A DNA stretch of 64,000 nucleotides from Agromyces italicus DSM 16388 (GCF_000421545.1 NZ_ATXF01000006.1:248001-312000), one strand, 5' to 3'. Shown: positions 8,193 to 16,158, counted from the first letter of the stretch. The notes: a model not told the origin generated them from the sequence alone. Numbers and translations: made by a program.

Positions 8193-8857
8193 CGCGGCAC
8201 CGCCGCGAACACCCGCGACATGTCGGCGACGGCGGTGACCGTGCCGCGGACCGTGCCGGTGACCTTCGAGCGGCCGGCGCGCGGGGTGTACGGCACGTCG
8301 ACCTCGCGGATGCGCCATCCGGCGGCCGCCGCCCGGAGCACGAGCTCGAGCGGGTAGCCGCTGCGACGATCGCGCACGCCGAGGGCGCGCAGCGCCTGGG
8401 TGCGCGCCACCCGGATCGGACCGAGATCATGCAGCCGCACTCCGGTGCGCCGGGCCACACGCGCCGCCAGCACGCGGTTGGCGAGTCGGGCGTGCACCGG
8501 CCACGCCCCCCGCGTCGTCGGACGGCGCCGACCGAGCACGAGGTCGGCATCGCCGTGCTCGACCGCATCGACGAGCCGGGCGAGCTCTGACGGGTCGAGC
8601 GACGCATCGGCGTCGCAGACCGCCACCAGCGGGGCCCGAACCGCCGCAAGGCCCGCCGCGACCGCCGCCCCGTAGCCGCGCCTGGGCTCGGCGACCACGA
8701 GCGCTCCGCGTTCGCGGGCGAGGTCGGCAGAGCGATCGGATGACCCGTTGTCGACGACGATCGCACGGCACCAGGTCGGCACCCGGTTGAGCACCCACGG
8801 CAGCGCCCGCTCCTCGTCGAGGCAGGGCAGCACGAGATCGACACGGGCTCCGGTCAT
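8189..8857 (-). CDS. GT2-family glycosyltransferase (dolichyl-P-glucose/mannose synthase-like)
   Basis: 222-residue inverting glycosyltransferase with a complete GT2 core: DLVLPCLDEERALPWVL, IVVDNGSSDRSADLA, GYGAAVAAGL, the metal-binding VAVCDADASLDP, then DLVLGRRRP and a lipid-acceptor-type C-terminal segment (SGYPLELVLRAAAAGWRI, VPYTPRAGRSKVTG). It is first in the operon. TAGCGT lies 6 nt before the ATG (leaderless), and the shared box (8902-8919) begins 45 bp upstream of the start. No C-terminal membrane helices are evident, so it acts on the cytoplasmic face, probably charging a polyprenyl phosphate for the membrane GT-C-like protein. Confidence 0.87.
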   Translation of the reverse strand: MTGARVDLVLPCLDEERALPWVLNRVPTWCRAIVVDNGSSDRSADLARERGALVVAEPRRGYGAAVAAGLAAVRAPLVAVCDADASLDPSELARLVDAVEHGDADLVLGRRRPTTRGAWPVHARLANRVLAARVARRTGVRLHDLGPIRVARTQALRALGVRDRRSGYPLELVLRAAAAGWRIREVDVPYTPRAGRSKVTGTVRGTVTAVADMSRVFAAVPR

Positions 8858-8901
8858 GGTTCGACGCTACGTCCGGCGTGCTCGCCGGTGGCGCGTCAAG
8901 T

Positions 8902-8919
8902 CTTACGGAACTCGGACGG
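8902..8919 (-). promoter_or_regulatory. Shared cluster box 2
   Basis: CTTACGGAACTCGGACGG, 45 bp upstream of the GT2 start with 32 nt between box and -10 (TAGCGT, plus 8864-8869), the same geometry as box 1. It lies in the divergent region between the GT2 operon and the response-regulator gene, so it may also serve autoregulation. Confidence 0.6.
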
Positions 8920-8923
8920 ATGC

Positions 8924-8939
8924 CGGGTTCGCGAACCCG
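8924..8939. promoter_or_regulatory. 16-bp perfect palindrome in the divergent promoter region
   Basis: CGGGTTCGCGAACCCG lies between the GT2 operon and the response-regulator gene, next to box 2 and 18 bp before the TACCCT element of the regulator gene. Its perfect symmetry suggests a dimer binding site; the protein is unknown. Confidence 0.45.
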
Positions 8940-8968
8940 CCGCACCGGCGCGGACGTACCCTGTGAAC

Positions 8969-9709
8969 GTGTCTCCCGCTGCGCCGTCGACGATCGGCAA
9001 CGAAGACCTCGTGGGCCGACGGGTCCTGCTGGTCGACGACGACCCCACCGTGGCCGAGGTGGCCTCGAGCTACCTGCGCGCCTCGGGGTTCGTCGTCGAC
9101 GAAGCCGGCGACGGCTTCGCGGCGCTGCACGCGGTGCAGGCTCATGCGCCCGACCTCGTCGTGCTCGATCGCATGCTGCCGGGCATCGACGGGCTCGAGG
9201 TGTTCCGCCGGCTCCGCGAGCAGACGGCCGCCCCGGTGATCCTGCTCACCGCCCTCGGCTCCGAAGACGACCGCATCGCGGGTCTCGAGGCCGGTGCCGA
9301 CGACTACCTCTCGAAGCCGTTCTCCCCGCGCGAGCTCGTGCTGCGCGCGCAGTCGGTGCTTCGCCGGTCGCTCGACGAGTTCGCCCCCGCGCCCGTGCTC
9401 GAATGCGGCGACTTCCGGCTCGATCCCTCGGCGCGCACCGCACGTCGAGGAGGCGTCGAGCTCTCGCTCACGACCCGGGAGTTCGACCTGTTCGAGTTCC
9501 TGTTGAAGCATCCCAACCAGGTGTTCAGCCGAGAAGACCTGCTGCGCACCGTGTGGGGATGGACGTACGGCGACCTCTCCACGGTCACGGTGCACGTGCG
9601 GCGGCTTCGCGAGAAGATCGAGCGCGACCCGCGCACGCCGACCATGCTGACGACCGTGTGGGGCGTCGGCTACCGATTCACGATGGGTGCTGAAGATGCC
9701 ATGGGCTGA
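8969..9709 (+). CDS. OmpR-family response regulator
   Basis: 246-residue two-component response regulator. The receiver domain has acidic residues in LLVDDDPTV, the phosphoacceptor Asp in DLVVLDRMLPG, Thr in ILLTALGSEDD and Lys in YLSKPFSPREL. The C-terminal winged helix ends VTVHVRRLREKIE ... VWGVGYRF. TACCCT (8957-8962) ends 6 nt before GTG 8969, favouring a leaderless start there; an in-frame GTG at 8963 is the alternative. It overlaps the histidine-kinase gene by 14 nt. It lies between the GT2 operon and the kinase, and the 11-bp-spaced half-sites of the three shared boxes fit an OmpR-type dimer, so it is the likely activator of the cluster. Confidence 0.92.
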   Translation: MSPAAPSTIGNEDLVGRRVLLVDDDPTVAEVASSYLRASGFVVDEAGDGFAALHAVQAHAPDLVVLDRMLPGIDGLEVFRRLREQTAAPVILLTALGSEDDRIAGLEAGADDYLSKPFSPRELVLRAQSVLRRSLDEFAPAPVLECGDFRLDPSARTARRGGVELSLTTREFDLFEFLLKHPNQVFSREDLLRTVWGWTYGDLSTVTVHVRRLREKIERDPRTPTMLTTVWGVGYRFTMGAEDAMG

Positions 9710-10841
9710 CCTCCTCGCGATCGCCGGCATCGCGTTCGCCTTCTCGGCCGTCGTCGGCGCCGTCGGCGTCGCGGCGCTGCTCCTGCTGCGCCGCACCTCG
9801 GTCGTGCTCCAGGTCTGCGTGCTCGTGGTCGCCGCCGTCGCCTCGATCGTGGCGAGCATGGTCGGCGTCGCGAACGAGATGTACCTCTCGGAGCACGATC
9901 TGACGGTGGCCGTCGCGGTCGCCGCGATCTCGGGCATCGTCTCGCTCGGCCTCGTCGCCGTGCTCGGCGGCCTCGTCGCGCGCAACGCCCGCGCCCTGTC
10001 GGCGGCGGCCCGCCGCATCGGCGCGGGCGAGCGGCTCGAATCCGCCGGCCGCTACTCCAACAGCGAGTTGAACGCCCTCGCCGACGAGCTCGTGGCGACG
10101 AGCGCGAAGCTCGCCGAGTCGCGCGAGCGCGAGCAGCGCATCGAGGCGTCTCGTCGCGAGCTCATCGCCTGGATCTCGCACGACCTGCGCACCCCGCTCG
10201 CAGGGATCCGCGCGATGGCCGAGGCGTTGGAGGACGGCATCGCGCCCGACCCCGAGCGGTACCACCGCCAGATGCGCTTCCAGGTCGATCGGCTCGCGAG
10301 CATGGTCGACGACCTCTTCGAGCTGTCGAAGATCGACGCCGATGCGATGCGTCTCTCGCTCGAGGAGGTGTCGCTGCCCGACATCGTGAGCGACACCGTG
10401 GCCGATCTGCGGCCGGCCTCACGGGGCCGCGAGATCCGGGTCGAGGCGGCGCTCGCGCACGACCTCGTCGTCATGGCCGACCCGCGAGAGCTGTCGCGCG
10501 CCATCGGCAACCTGCTCATGAACGCAATCCAGCACACCCCCGACGGCACCCCCATCACGGTCGCCGTCGACCTCGTGCACGACCGGGCGATGGTCTCGGT
10601 GATCGATGCCGGCGGCGGCATCGACGAGGCCGACCTCGAGCGCGTGTTCGACCCGGCCTGGCGCGGATCGAAGGCGCGCACGCCCTCGCTCGAGACCGGG
10701 CCCTCGGTCGGCGCCGGGCTCGGCCTCGCGATCGTGAAGGGCATCATGAGCGCGCACCGCGGCGAGGTCGCCGTGCGCAACGTGCCGGGCGGGTGCCGAT
10801 TCGATCTGCTCTTCCCGCTCGACTCCCCGGTCGGCGCCTAG
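9696..10841 (+). CDS. Sensor histidine kinase
   Basis: 381-residue membrane kinase. About three N-terminal transmembrane segments (about residues 5-30, 35-57 and 65-90) have only short external loops, so it probably senses the membrane or a partner. A HAMP-like linker (LVARNARALSAAARRIGAGE) follows. The H-box is LIAWISHDLRTPLAGI, the N-box NLLMNAIQHTPDG, the G1 motif VIDAGGGI and the G2 motif GLGLAIVKGIM. The ATG at 9696 overlaps the response-regulator gene; GTG 9687 is the alternative. Its stop codon overlaps that of the convergent epimerase gene (CTAG). It is the cognate kinase of the upstream regulator. Confidence 0.92.
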   Translation: MPWADLLAIAGIAFAFSAVVGAVGVAALLLLRRTSVVLQVCVLVVAAVASIVASMVGVANEMYLSEHDLTVAVAVAAISGIVSLGLVAVLGGLVARNARALSAAARRIGAGERLESAGRYSNSELNALADELVATSAKLAESREREQRIEASRRELIAWISHDLRTPLAGIRAMAEALEDGIAPDPERYHRQMRFQVDRLASMVDDLFELSKIDADAMRLSLEEVSLPDIVSDTVADLRPASRGREIRVEAALAHDLVVMADPRELSRAIGNLLMNAIQHTPDGTPITVAVDLVHDRAMVSVIDAGGGIDEADLERVFDPAWRGSKARTPSLETGPSVGAGLGLAIVKGIMSAHRGEVAVRNVPGGCRFDLLFPLDSPVGA

Positions 10842-11893
10842 ACCACCCGGTCCGTACTCGCGCCCGCGAACTCGCGGAGGCCCGACTCGAGGTCGATCGC
10901 GGCCGACCAGCCGAGCTCTTCGCGCGCCCGCGCCGACGAGGCGGTGATGTGGCGCACATCGCCGAGGCGGTACTCGCCCGTGACCTGCGGGGGCGGGCCG
11001 TGCATCGCGCGGGCGAGCCCGGCCGCGACCTCGCCGACGGTCGTGACCGTGCCCGAACCGACGTTGAAGGCGCGCACCGTCGACGGCGCCCGCGCGCCGA
11101 GCCAGTCGATCGCGGCGAGGTTCGCCCGGGCGACGTCGTGCACGTGCACGAAGTCGCGCCGCTGTCCGCCGTCCTCGAAGACACGCGGCGCCTGGCCGCG
11201 GGCGATCGACGAGCGGAAGATCGCGGCCACCCCGGCGTAGGGCGTGTCGCGCGGCATCCCGACGCCGTAGACGTTGTGGTACCGCAGCATCGCGACCGCG
11301 CCGCCCGTCGATCGCGCCCACTCGGCACCGAGGTGCTCCTGGGCGAGCTTCGTGAGGGCGTAGCCGTTGCGCGGGTCGAGCCGGTCGTCCTCGTCGATCA
11401 GCGCGGGCTCGAGCTGGGCACCCGACTCCGGGTCGCGCGGCTCGAACCGCCCCGCCTCGAGGTCGTCGGCGGTGCGCGGCGCCGGGCGCCGCCGACGGCC
11501 CTGCGCGTCTCGATAGGCACCCTCGCCGTAGACCACCATCGACGAGGCGAGCACGAGCGATCCGCAGCCCGAGCGACCCATCGCGGCGACCAGCTCGGCG
11601 GTGCCGAGCACGTTCGTCGACACGTAGTCGGGTGCGTCGGCCAGGTCGACGCCGAGTCCGACCTTCGCCGCCTGATGGCAGACGACGTCGACCCCGCCCA
11701 ACACCAGGTCGAGCGTCGCGGGGTCGCGAATGTCACCGCGGACGAACTCGACGCCGGGAATCGGTTGCGGCGGCGCGCGGTGCACATCGGGTCGCAGCGC
11801 GTCGAGCACCCGCACCGGTCGCCCCTCAGCGACCGCGAGTCGCACGATCTCGTGGCCGATGAACCCCGCACCGCCGGTGACGAGCAGCATCAT
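10838..11893 (-). CDS. NAD-dependent epimerase/dehydratase (extended SDR)
   Basis: 351-residue extended short-chain dehydrogenase. The NAD-binding motif is LLVTGGAGFIGHEIV at the N-terminus, then FVRGDIRDPATL, the catalytic Ser region LVLASSMVVYGEG, and the active-site YALTK (Tyr-x3-Lys). HNVYGVGMPRDTPYAGVA and RDFVHVHDVARANL fit nucleotide-sugar 4-epimerases/dehydratases. The start codon overlaps the stop of the MTA-phosphorylase-like gene (ATGA), so the two are one coupled operon read toward the histidine kinase. An insertion rich in Arg/Pro (about residues 120-150) distinguishes it from GalE. By context it modifies a nucleotide sugar used by the neighbouring glycosyltransferases. Confidence 0.85.
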   Translation of the reverse strand: MMLLVTGGAGFIGHEIVRLAVAEGRPVRVLDALRPDVHRAPPQPIPGVEFVRGDIRDPATLDLVLGGVDVVCHQAAKVGLGVDLADAPDYVSTNVLGTAELVAAMGRSGCGSLVLASSMVVYGEGAYRDAQGRRRRPAPRTADDLEAGRFEPRDPESGAQLEPALIDEDDRLDPRNGYALTKLAQEHLGAEWARSTGGAVAMLRYHNVYGVGMPRDTPYAGVAAIFRSSIARGQAPRVFEDGGQRRDFVHVHDVARANLAAIDWLGARAPSTVRAFNVGSGTVTTVGEVAAGLARAMHGPPPQVTGEYRLGDVRHITASSARAREELGWSAAIDLESGLREFAGASTDRVV

Positions 11894-12690
11894 CGCACCA
11901 CGGGCCGGGCGAGCACGGCCGCGATCGCGTCGTCGTCGATCAGCGGGCGCGGGGCGTACGAGGCGGGCACCGCCCCGACGATGCGCTCGAGCGCCCCGGC
12001 GATGCGGGGCTTCGCGGCCGTCAGACGGCCGAAGACGAGCTCGGCGCTCGCCGCGTCGGGGTCGTCGGCCGAGATGCCGCCGTCGGTGTCGGTCACGAAA
12101 CAGAGCGCGACGGTGCCCATGCCGAGCTCGGCGGCGAGCGCCACTTCGGGGCACAGGGTCATGTTGACGAGATCGACGCCGTGCCCGCGCAGGATGCGCG
12201 ATTCGGCCGCGGTCGAGAACCGCGGCCCGTCGATCACCGCGACGGTCGCGGCGGGGGCGGCGTCGGGCATCGCCGCGGCGGCGAGCGCGCGAAGCTCGGG
12301 GCAGAACGGCTCGGCGAACGGCACGTGGCGCACCACCCCGTCGGCGCCGTCGAAGTAGGTGCCGGCCCGGGCGGTCGTGCGGTCGACGAGCTGGTCGGCG
12401 ATCGCGAAGCGCTCGGGGGCCAGTTCGGGCCGGAGCGAGCCGACCGCCGCAGTCGACACGACCGCCCGAACGCCGAGGCGCGCCAGCGCCCACACGTTCG
12501 CTCGCGCGTTGATGCGGTGCGGCGGCACGGTGTGCCCCGCGCCGTGTCGGGCGATGAACGCGACCTCGCGGCCGCCGAGCTCGCCGACGGTCACCGTGCA
12601 CTCGCCGTACGGTGTGGCCACCGGGCGTCCGTCGCCGCCGACCAGGTCGCCCAGCCCGCTGCCGCCGATCACGCCCACCGAGCTCGCCAT
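11890..12690 (-). CDS. 5'-methylthioadenosine phosphorylase-like nucleoside phosphorylase
   Basis: 266-residue trimeric purine-nucleoside phosphorylase of the MTAP family. It shows GVIGGSGLGDLV (phosphate loop), FIARHGAGHTVPPHRINARANV, VSTAAVGSL, VIDGPRFSTAAESRIL, VNMTLCPEVALAAELG and FVTDTD. The two aspartates of TDTD match the adenine-recognising Asp pair of MTAP rather than the Asn of 6-oxopurine PNPs. Products from MTA would be adenine and 5-methylthioribose-1-phosphate. No other methionine-salvage gene is nearby. Instead it heads an operon with an SDR epimerase and carries the cluster box upstream, which suggests a specialised sugar-1-phosphate supply role; plain MTA salvage remains possible. 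Confidence 0.83.
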   Translation of the reverse strand: MASSVGVIGGSGLGDLVGGDGRPVATPYGECTVTVGELGGREVAFIARHGAGHTVPPHRINARANVWALARLGVRAVVSTAAVGSLRPELAPERFAIADQLVDRTTARAGTYFDGADGVVRHVPFAEPFCPELRALAAAAMPDAAPAATVAVIDGPRFSTAAESRILRGHGVDLVNMTLCPEVALAAELGMGTVALCFVTDTDGGISADDPDAASAELVFGRLTAAKPRIAGALERIVGAVPASYAPRPLIDDDAIAAVLARPVVR

Positions 12691-12736
12691 GCTCCCCACC
12701 CTGCCCCGCCTGCCGCGGCCCGGGCCCCTGAATTCC

Positions 12737-12754
12737 CTTACGATCCCATGACGG
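12737..12754 (-). promoter_or_regulatory. Shared cluster box 3
   Basis: CTTACGATCCCATGACGG, 47 bp upstream of the MTAP-like start, with 33 nt between box and a -10-like CAGGGT (plus 12698-12703). It keeps the CTTACG and ACGG ends and the 11-bp half-site spacing of boxes 1 and 2; the centre has diverged. Confidence 0.5.
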
Positions 12755-12844
12755 CTGCCCCGCGCGGACCCATTCTCCGCCCGTTGCGGCCTACCGTGGA
12801 ATCGGATCGTGGCGCCCAGCCCCGACCGTGAGGACGACCGAACC

Positions 12845-13345
12845 ATGCGATTACGCACACTCACCATCGTTCCCCTCCTGCTCGGCGCGCTTGCGGTCAC
12901 CGGTTGCTCCACGATGACTACGGATGCCCCGGGCGCGGGGCCGACCGCGAGCACGAGCGAGTCCGTGGAGACGACGCCGCCGGCCGCGGCGACGCCGACG
13001 GGCGAGGCCTCCCCCGAGGCATCCGAACCACCCGCGCCCGCCGGCGCCTATCTCGACTACGAAGACGGTGCGATCGAGGCGACGGCAGGGCCGAAGGCCC
13101 TGTTCTTCCACGCGAGCTGGTGCCCGAAGTGCCGCGCCCTCGATGAGGAGCTGCGCGCCGAAGGCCCGCCCGACGGCCTCACCGTGTTCAAGGTCGACTA
13201 CGACTCGCGCACCGACCTCCGGCAACGTTACGAGGTGACCCTGCAGACCACGATCGTCTTCGTCGACGACCGCGGCGACCTGATCTCGAGCACCGTGCTC
13301 TACGACGACCCGTCGATCGAGTCGCTGCGCGCAGCGATGCCCTGA
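12845..13345 (+). CDS. Thioredoxin-like lipoprotein
   Basis: 166-residue exported lipoprotein. A lipoprotein signal peptide ends in LAVTGC (lipidated Cys at about residue 21), followed by a Thr/Pro/Ala-rich linker of about 40 residues. The thioredoxin-fold domain carries the CxxC site FFHASWCPKCRALDEEL, and ETTIVFVDDRG-like sequence (TLQTTIVFVDDRGDL) follows. It should sit on the outer face of the membrane as a disulfide reductase/oxidase. The membrane electron carrier CcdA begins 14 bp downstream, so the pair probably moves electrons from cytoplasmic thioredoxin to extracytoplasmic substrates. Divergent from the MTAP-like operon; membership in that regulon is not shown. Confidence 0.87.
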   Translation: MRLRTLTIVPLLLGALAVTGCSTMTTDAPGAGPTASTSESVETTPPAAATPTGEASPEASEPPAPAGAYLDYEDGAIEATAGPKALFFHASWCPKCRALDEELRAEGPPDGLTVFKVDYDSRTDLRQRYEVTLQTTIVFVDDRGDLISSTVLYDDPSIESLRAAMP

Positions 13346-13359
13346 CCGACGCCGATCCC

Positions 13360-14112
13360 GTGACCGCGACCCTCTACCTCAGCTTCGCCGCCGGCGTGCT
13401 GACGGTCGCTGCGCCCTGCGTGCTGCCGTTGCTGCCGGTCGTCGCCGGCGGTGCGATCGTGCGAGGCGACGGCGGGAGCGGCGACGCTCGGCGGGCGCGC
13501 TGGCGGCCGTACGTCATCGCGGCGTCGCTCGCCGCGAGCGTCGTGCTGTTCACGCTGCTGCTGAAGGCGACGACGGTGCTGCTCGGGGTGCCGCCCCAGG
13601 TGTGGCAGCTCGTGTCGGGCGGCATCGTCGTGCTGCTCGGCCTCGACCTGCTGTTCCCCGCCGTATGGGACCGCATCTCGTCGGCGCTCCGGTTGTCGGC
13701 CCGCAGCGGCGCGGCGCTCGACCGCTCGGTCTCACGGCAGAGTTTCACGGGCGACGTGCTGACCGGCGCTGCGCTCGGCCCGGTGTTCTCGAGTTGCAGC
13801 CCCACTTACGCCCTCATCGTCGCGGCGGTGCTGCCGGTCTCGTTCGGCGAAGGTCTGCTCTACATCCTCGCGTACGCGGCCGGCCTCGCCGGCATGCTGC
13901 TGCTCGTCGCCCTGCTCGGGCGGGCGCTCGTGCGGCGGCTCGGCTGGCTTGCGAACCCCCTCGGGTGGTTCCGCCGCACGGTCGGGGCGGTCTTCGTGCT
14001 CGTCGGCATCGTCGTGATCGCAGGCTTCGACAAGCAGCTTCAGACGTGGATCCTCGACGCAGGGCTCTACGATCCGATCGCCCGGCTCGAGGAGCTGATC
14101 GGCGCGGGATGA
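13360..14112 (+). CDS. CcdA/DsbD-type transmembrane thiol-electron carrier
   Basis: 250-residue protein with about six transmembrane segments. The first helix carries the redox motif VAAPCVLPLLPVVAGG and the fourth has GPVFSSCSPTYALI, giving the membrane Cys pair typical of CcdA. It accepts electrons from cytoplasmic thioredoxin and passes them to extracytoplasmic thioredoxin-like proteins, here most likely the lipoprotein encoded immediately upstream. The GTG start follows the lipoprotein stop by 14 bp. Cytochrome c biogenesis is the usual role of the family, but no c-type cytochrome or Res gene is in the window. Confidence 0.88.
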   Translation: MTATLYLSFAAGVLTVAAPCVLPLLPVVAGGAIVRGDGGSGDARRARWRPYVIAASLAASVVLFTLLLKATTVLLGVPPQVWQLVSGGIVVLLGLDLLFPAVWDRISSALRLSARSGAALDRSVSRQSFTGDVLTGAALGPVFSSCSPTYALIVAAVLPVSFGEGLLYILAYAAGLAGMLLLVALLGRALVRRLGWLANPLGWFRRTVGAVFVLVGIVVIAGFDKQLQTWILDAGLYDPIARLEELIGAG

Positions 14113-14296
14113 CCGAGCCCGGCCGACATTGAAGTCGAGGCCTGCGCTCGTCGCTGTCGACCACGCACCGTAGGGTGGAGTTCGCAGGCGCCGCTCGACG
14201 GTGCCCTTCATCCTCGGTCCTCGCGCAACGGGGCGCTCGACCCTCGACTCTATCCACTGGTTCCCGAGAACCCTGCCCCGACCTGGAGACCCGATC

Positions 14297-15814
14297 TTGG
14301 CGATCACGCCGCGTTCCGCCGCGCCCGAACGATACCGAGCCGAACCGTCGGTCCTGACCGCGCTGCGAACCCCGCGCCTGCTCACGAAGGAGGTGCTCGC
14401 CGGCCTGGTCGTCGCACTCGCCCTGATCCCCGAGGCGATCTCGTTCTCGATCATCGCCGGCGTCGACCCGCGCGTGGGCCTGTTCTCCTCCTTCGTGATG
14501 GCGGTCTCGATCGCCTTCCTCGGTGGTCGACCCGCGATGATCACCGCCGCGACCGGCGCGGTGGCGCTCGTGATCGCGCCGGTCGCGCGCGAGTACGGCA
14601 TGGACTACTTCATCGCGACCGTCATCCTCGCCGGGGTCTTCCAGTTGGTCCTCGGCGCGGTCGGCGTCGCGAAGCTCATGCGGTTCATCCCGCGCAGCGT
14701 GATGGTGGGCTTCGTCAATGCGCTCGCCATTCTGATCTTCACGGCTCAGCTCCCCCAGTTGATCGACGTGCCGTGGATGGTCTACCCGCTCGTCGCGGCG
14801 GGCCTGCTCATCATGGTCTTCTTCCCGAAGCTCACCAAGGTGGTGCCCGCTCCGCTCGTGTCGATCGTCCTCATCACGGCGGCGGTCGTGACCGTCGGGC
14901 TCAATGTGCCCACGGTCGGCGATCAGGGCGAGCTGCCCGAGAGCCTGCCCGAACTGTTCATCCCGAACGTTCCGCTCACGTGGGAGACGTTCACGACCAT
15001 CGCCCCGTACGCACTCGCGATGGCGCTCGTCGGACTGCTCGAGTCGCTCATGACCGCCAAACTCGTCGACGACGTCACCGACACCCGTTCACGCAAGACC
15101 CGTGAGGCGCTCGGGCAGGGCGCCGCGAACGTGCTGTCGGGCCTGTTCGGCGGCATGGGCGGCTGCGCGATGATCGGGCAGACCATGATCAACGTGAAGG
15201 TGTCGGGCGCCCGAACCCGCATCTCCACCTTCCTCGCCGGCGTGTTCCTGCTCATTCTGGTCGTCGTGCTCGGCGACCTCGTCGCGATCATCCCCATGGC
15301 CGCGCTCGTCGCCGTCATGATCATGGTCTCGGTCGCCACTTTCGACTGGCATTCGATCCGCTGGAGCACCCTGAAGCGGATGCCGAAGAGCGAGACCGCC
15401 GTCATGGTCGCCACCGTCGTCGTCGTCGTCGCGACGCACAACCTGGCGATCGGCGTCATCGTCGGCGTGATCGTCGCGATGGTCGCGTTCGCCCGCCGCG
15501 TCGCGCACTTCGCCACCGTCGAGCGGAGCATCGACGAGCAAGCCAGCGTCCCCACCGTGAACTACCGTGTCGAGGGCGAACTGTTCTTCGCCTCGTCGAA
15601 CGACCTCACCACGCAGTTCGAGTACGCGAGCGACCCTGATCGCGTCGTCATCGACCTGTCGAACTCTCACATCTGGGATGCCTCGACCGTCGCCGCCCTC
15701 GACGCGATCACCACGAAATACGAGCATCACGGCAAGCGCGCAGTGATCGTCGGTTTGAACGACGCGAGCGCGGCCATGCATCAGCGCCTCGCCGGGCGTC
15801 TCGGCGGTCACTGA
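14297..15814 (+). CDS. SulP-family anion transporter with STAS domain
   Basis: About 505 residues. Ten or more transmembrane segments start at LTKEVLAGLVVALALIPEAI, with the SulP signature region GVDPRVGLFSS ... ITAATGAVALVIA and GGMGGCAMIGQTMINVKVSG. A cytoplasmic STAS domain is at the C-terminus (ELFFASSNDLTTQF, VVIDLSNSHIWDASTVAALD). Likely substrates are sulfate, bicarbonate or a similar anion. The start is uncertain: TTG 14297 has GGAG 8 nt upstream, whereas GTG 14201 adds 32 atypical residues without a ribosome site. TAGGGT (14171-14176) is a possible -10. It stands alone after ccdA. Confidence 0.88.
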   Translation: MAITPRSAAPERYRAEPSVLTALRTPRLLTKEVLAGLVVALALIPEAISFSIIAGVDPRVGLFSSFVMAVSIAFLGGRPAMITAATGAVALVIAPVAREYGMDYFIATVILAGVFQLVLGAVGVAKLMRFIPRSVMVGFVNALAILIFTAQLPQLIDVPWMVYPLVAAGLLIMVFFPKLTKVVPAPLVSIVLITAAVVTVGLNVPTVGDQGELPESLPELFIPNVPLTWETFTTIAPYALAMALVGLLESLMTAKLVDDVTDTRSRKTREALGQGAANVLSGLFGGMGGCAMIGQTMINVKVSGARTRISTFLAGVFLLILVVVLGDLVAIIPMAALVAVMIMVSVATFDWHSIRWSTLKRMPKSETAVMVATVVVVVATHNLAIGVIVGVIVAMVAFARRVAHFATVERSIDEQASVPTVNYRVEGELFFASSNDLTTQFEYASDPDRVVIDLSNSHIWDASTVAALDAITTKYEHHGKRAVIVGLNDASAAMHQRLAGRLGGH

Positions 15815-15831
15815 ACGCGGGGCAAGACGGG

Positions 15832-16158
15832 CGAGAAGCCCCCGGCCGGTTCGATGCCGGGAGGCTACCGTCGAGCGGACGGTAGTCGACGCCCCGCTGG
15901 TCGAGCCACACAAGGTAGCCGGGCAGCCGCTCGGCGAACGCGGCCGAGCGGCCCGCCGTTCCAGGCGACCTCGGCGAACGCCCCGAGCCTCGGGGACACG
16001 GCGTAGTCGAGCCGCTCGCGCGTGTCGAGGTGCTCGGTCCAGACCTGCCCCCCGCGATGCGCTCGGCATACCATTCGGGCGCATCCGTGGGCACAGGGCC
16101 GAAGGTCGAGACATCCCCGGGCGAGAGCACGGTGCCCGCCGAGATCGGCTCCTCCGCG
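15832..16158 (-). pseudogene. Frameshifted fragment of a GH20 hexosaminidase gene
   Basis: This region matches the last third of the intact GH20 protein encoded just upstream on the same strand. EEPISAGTVLSPGDVSTFGPVP, AERIAGG, then in another frame QVWTEHLDTRERLDYAVSP and AEVAWNGGPL, and back in the first frame FAERLPGYLVWLDQRGVDYRPL. Two indels are therefore needed, and no N-terminal or catalytic part exists. It is a partial, decayed duplicate of its neighbour. No promoter or start is visible. Confidence 0.82.

Noticed and set aside
4801-8238. Very long open frame of 1145 codons on the plus strand
   Set aside because: It is antisense to the membrane GT-C, methyltransferase and DUF2064 genes; composition is Arg/Asp/Glu-rich without any domain, a typical high-GC shadow.
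14201-14296. Longer N-terminus of the SulP transporter from GTG 14201
   Set aside because: No ribosome site, and the added 32 residues are Pro/Arg-rich and unlike SulP N-termini; TTG 14297 has GGAG upstream.
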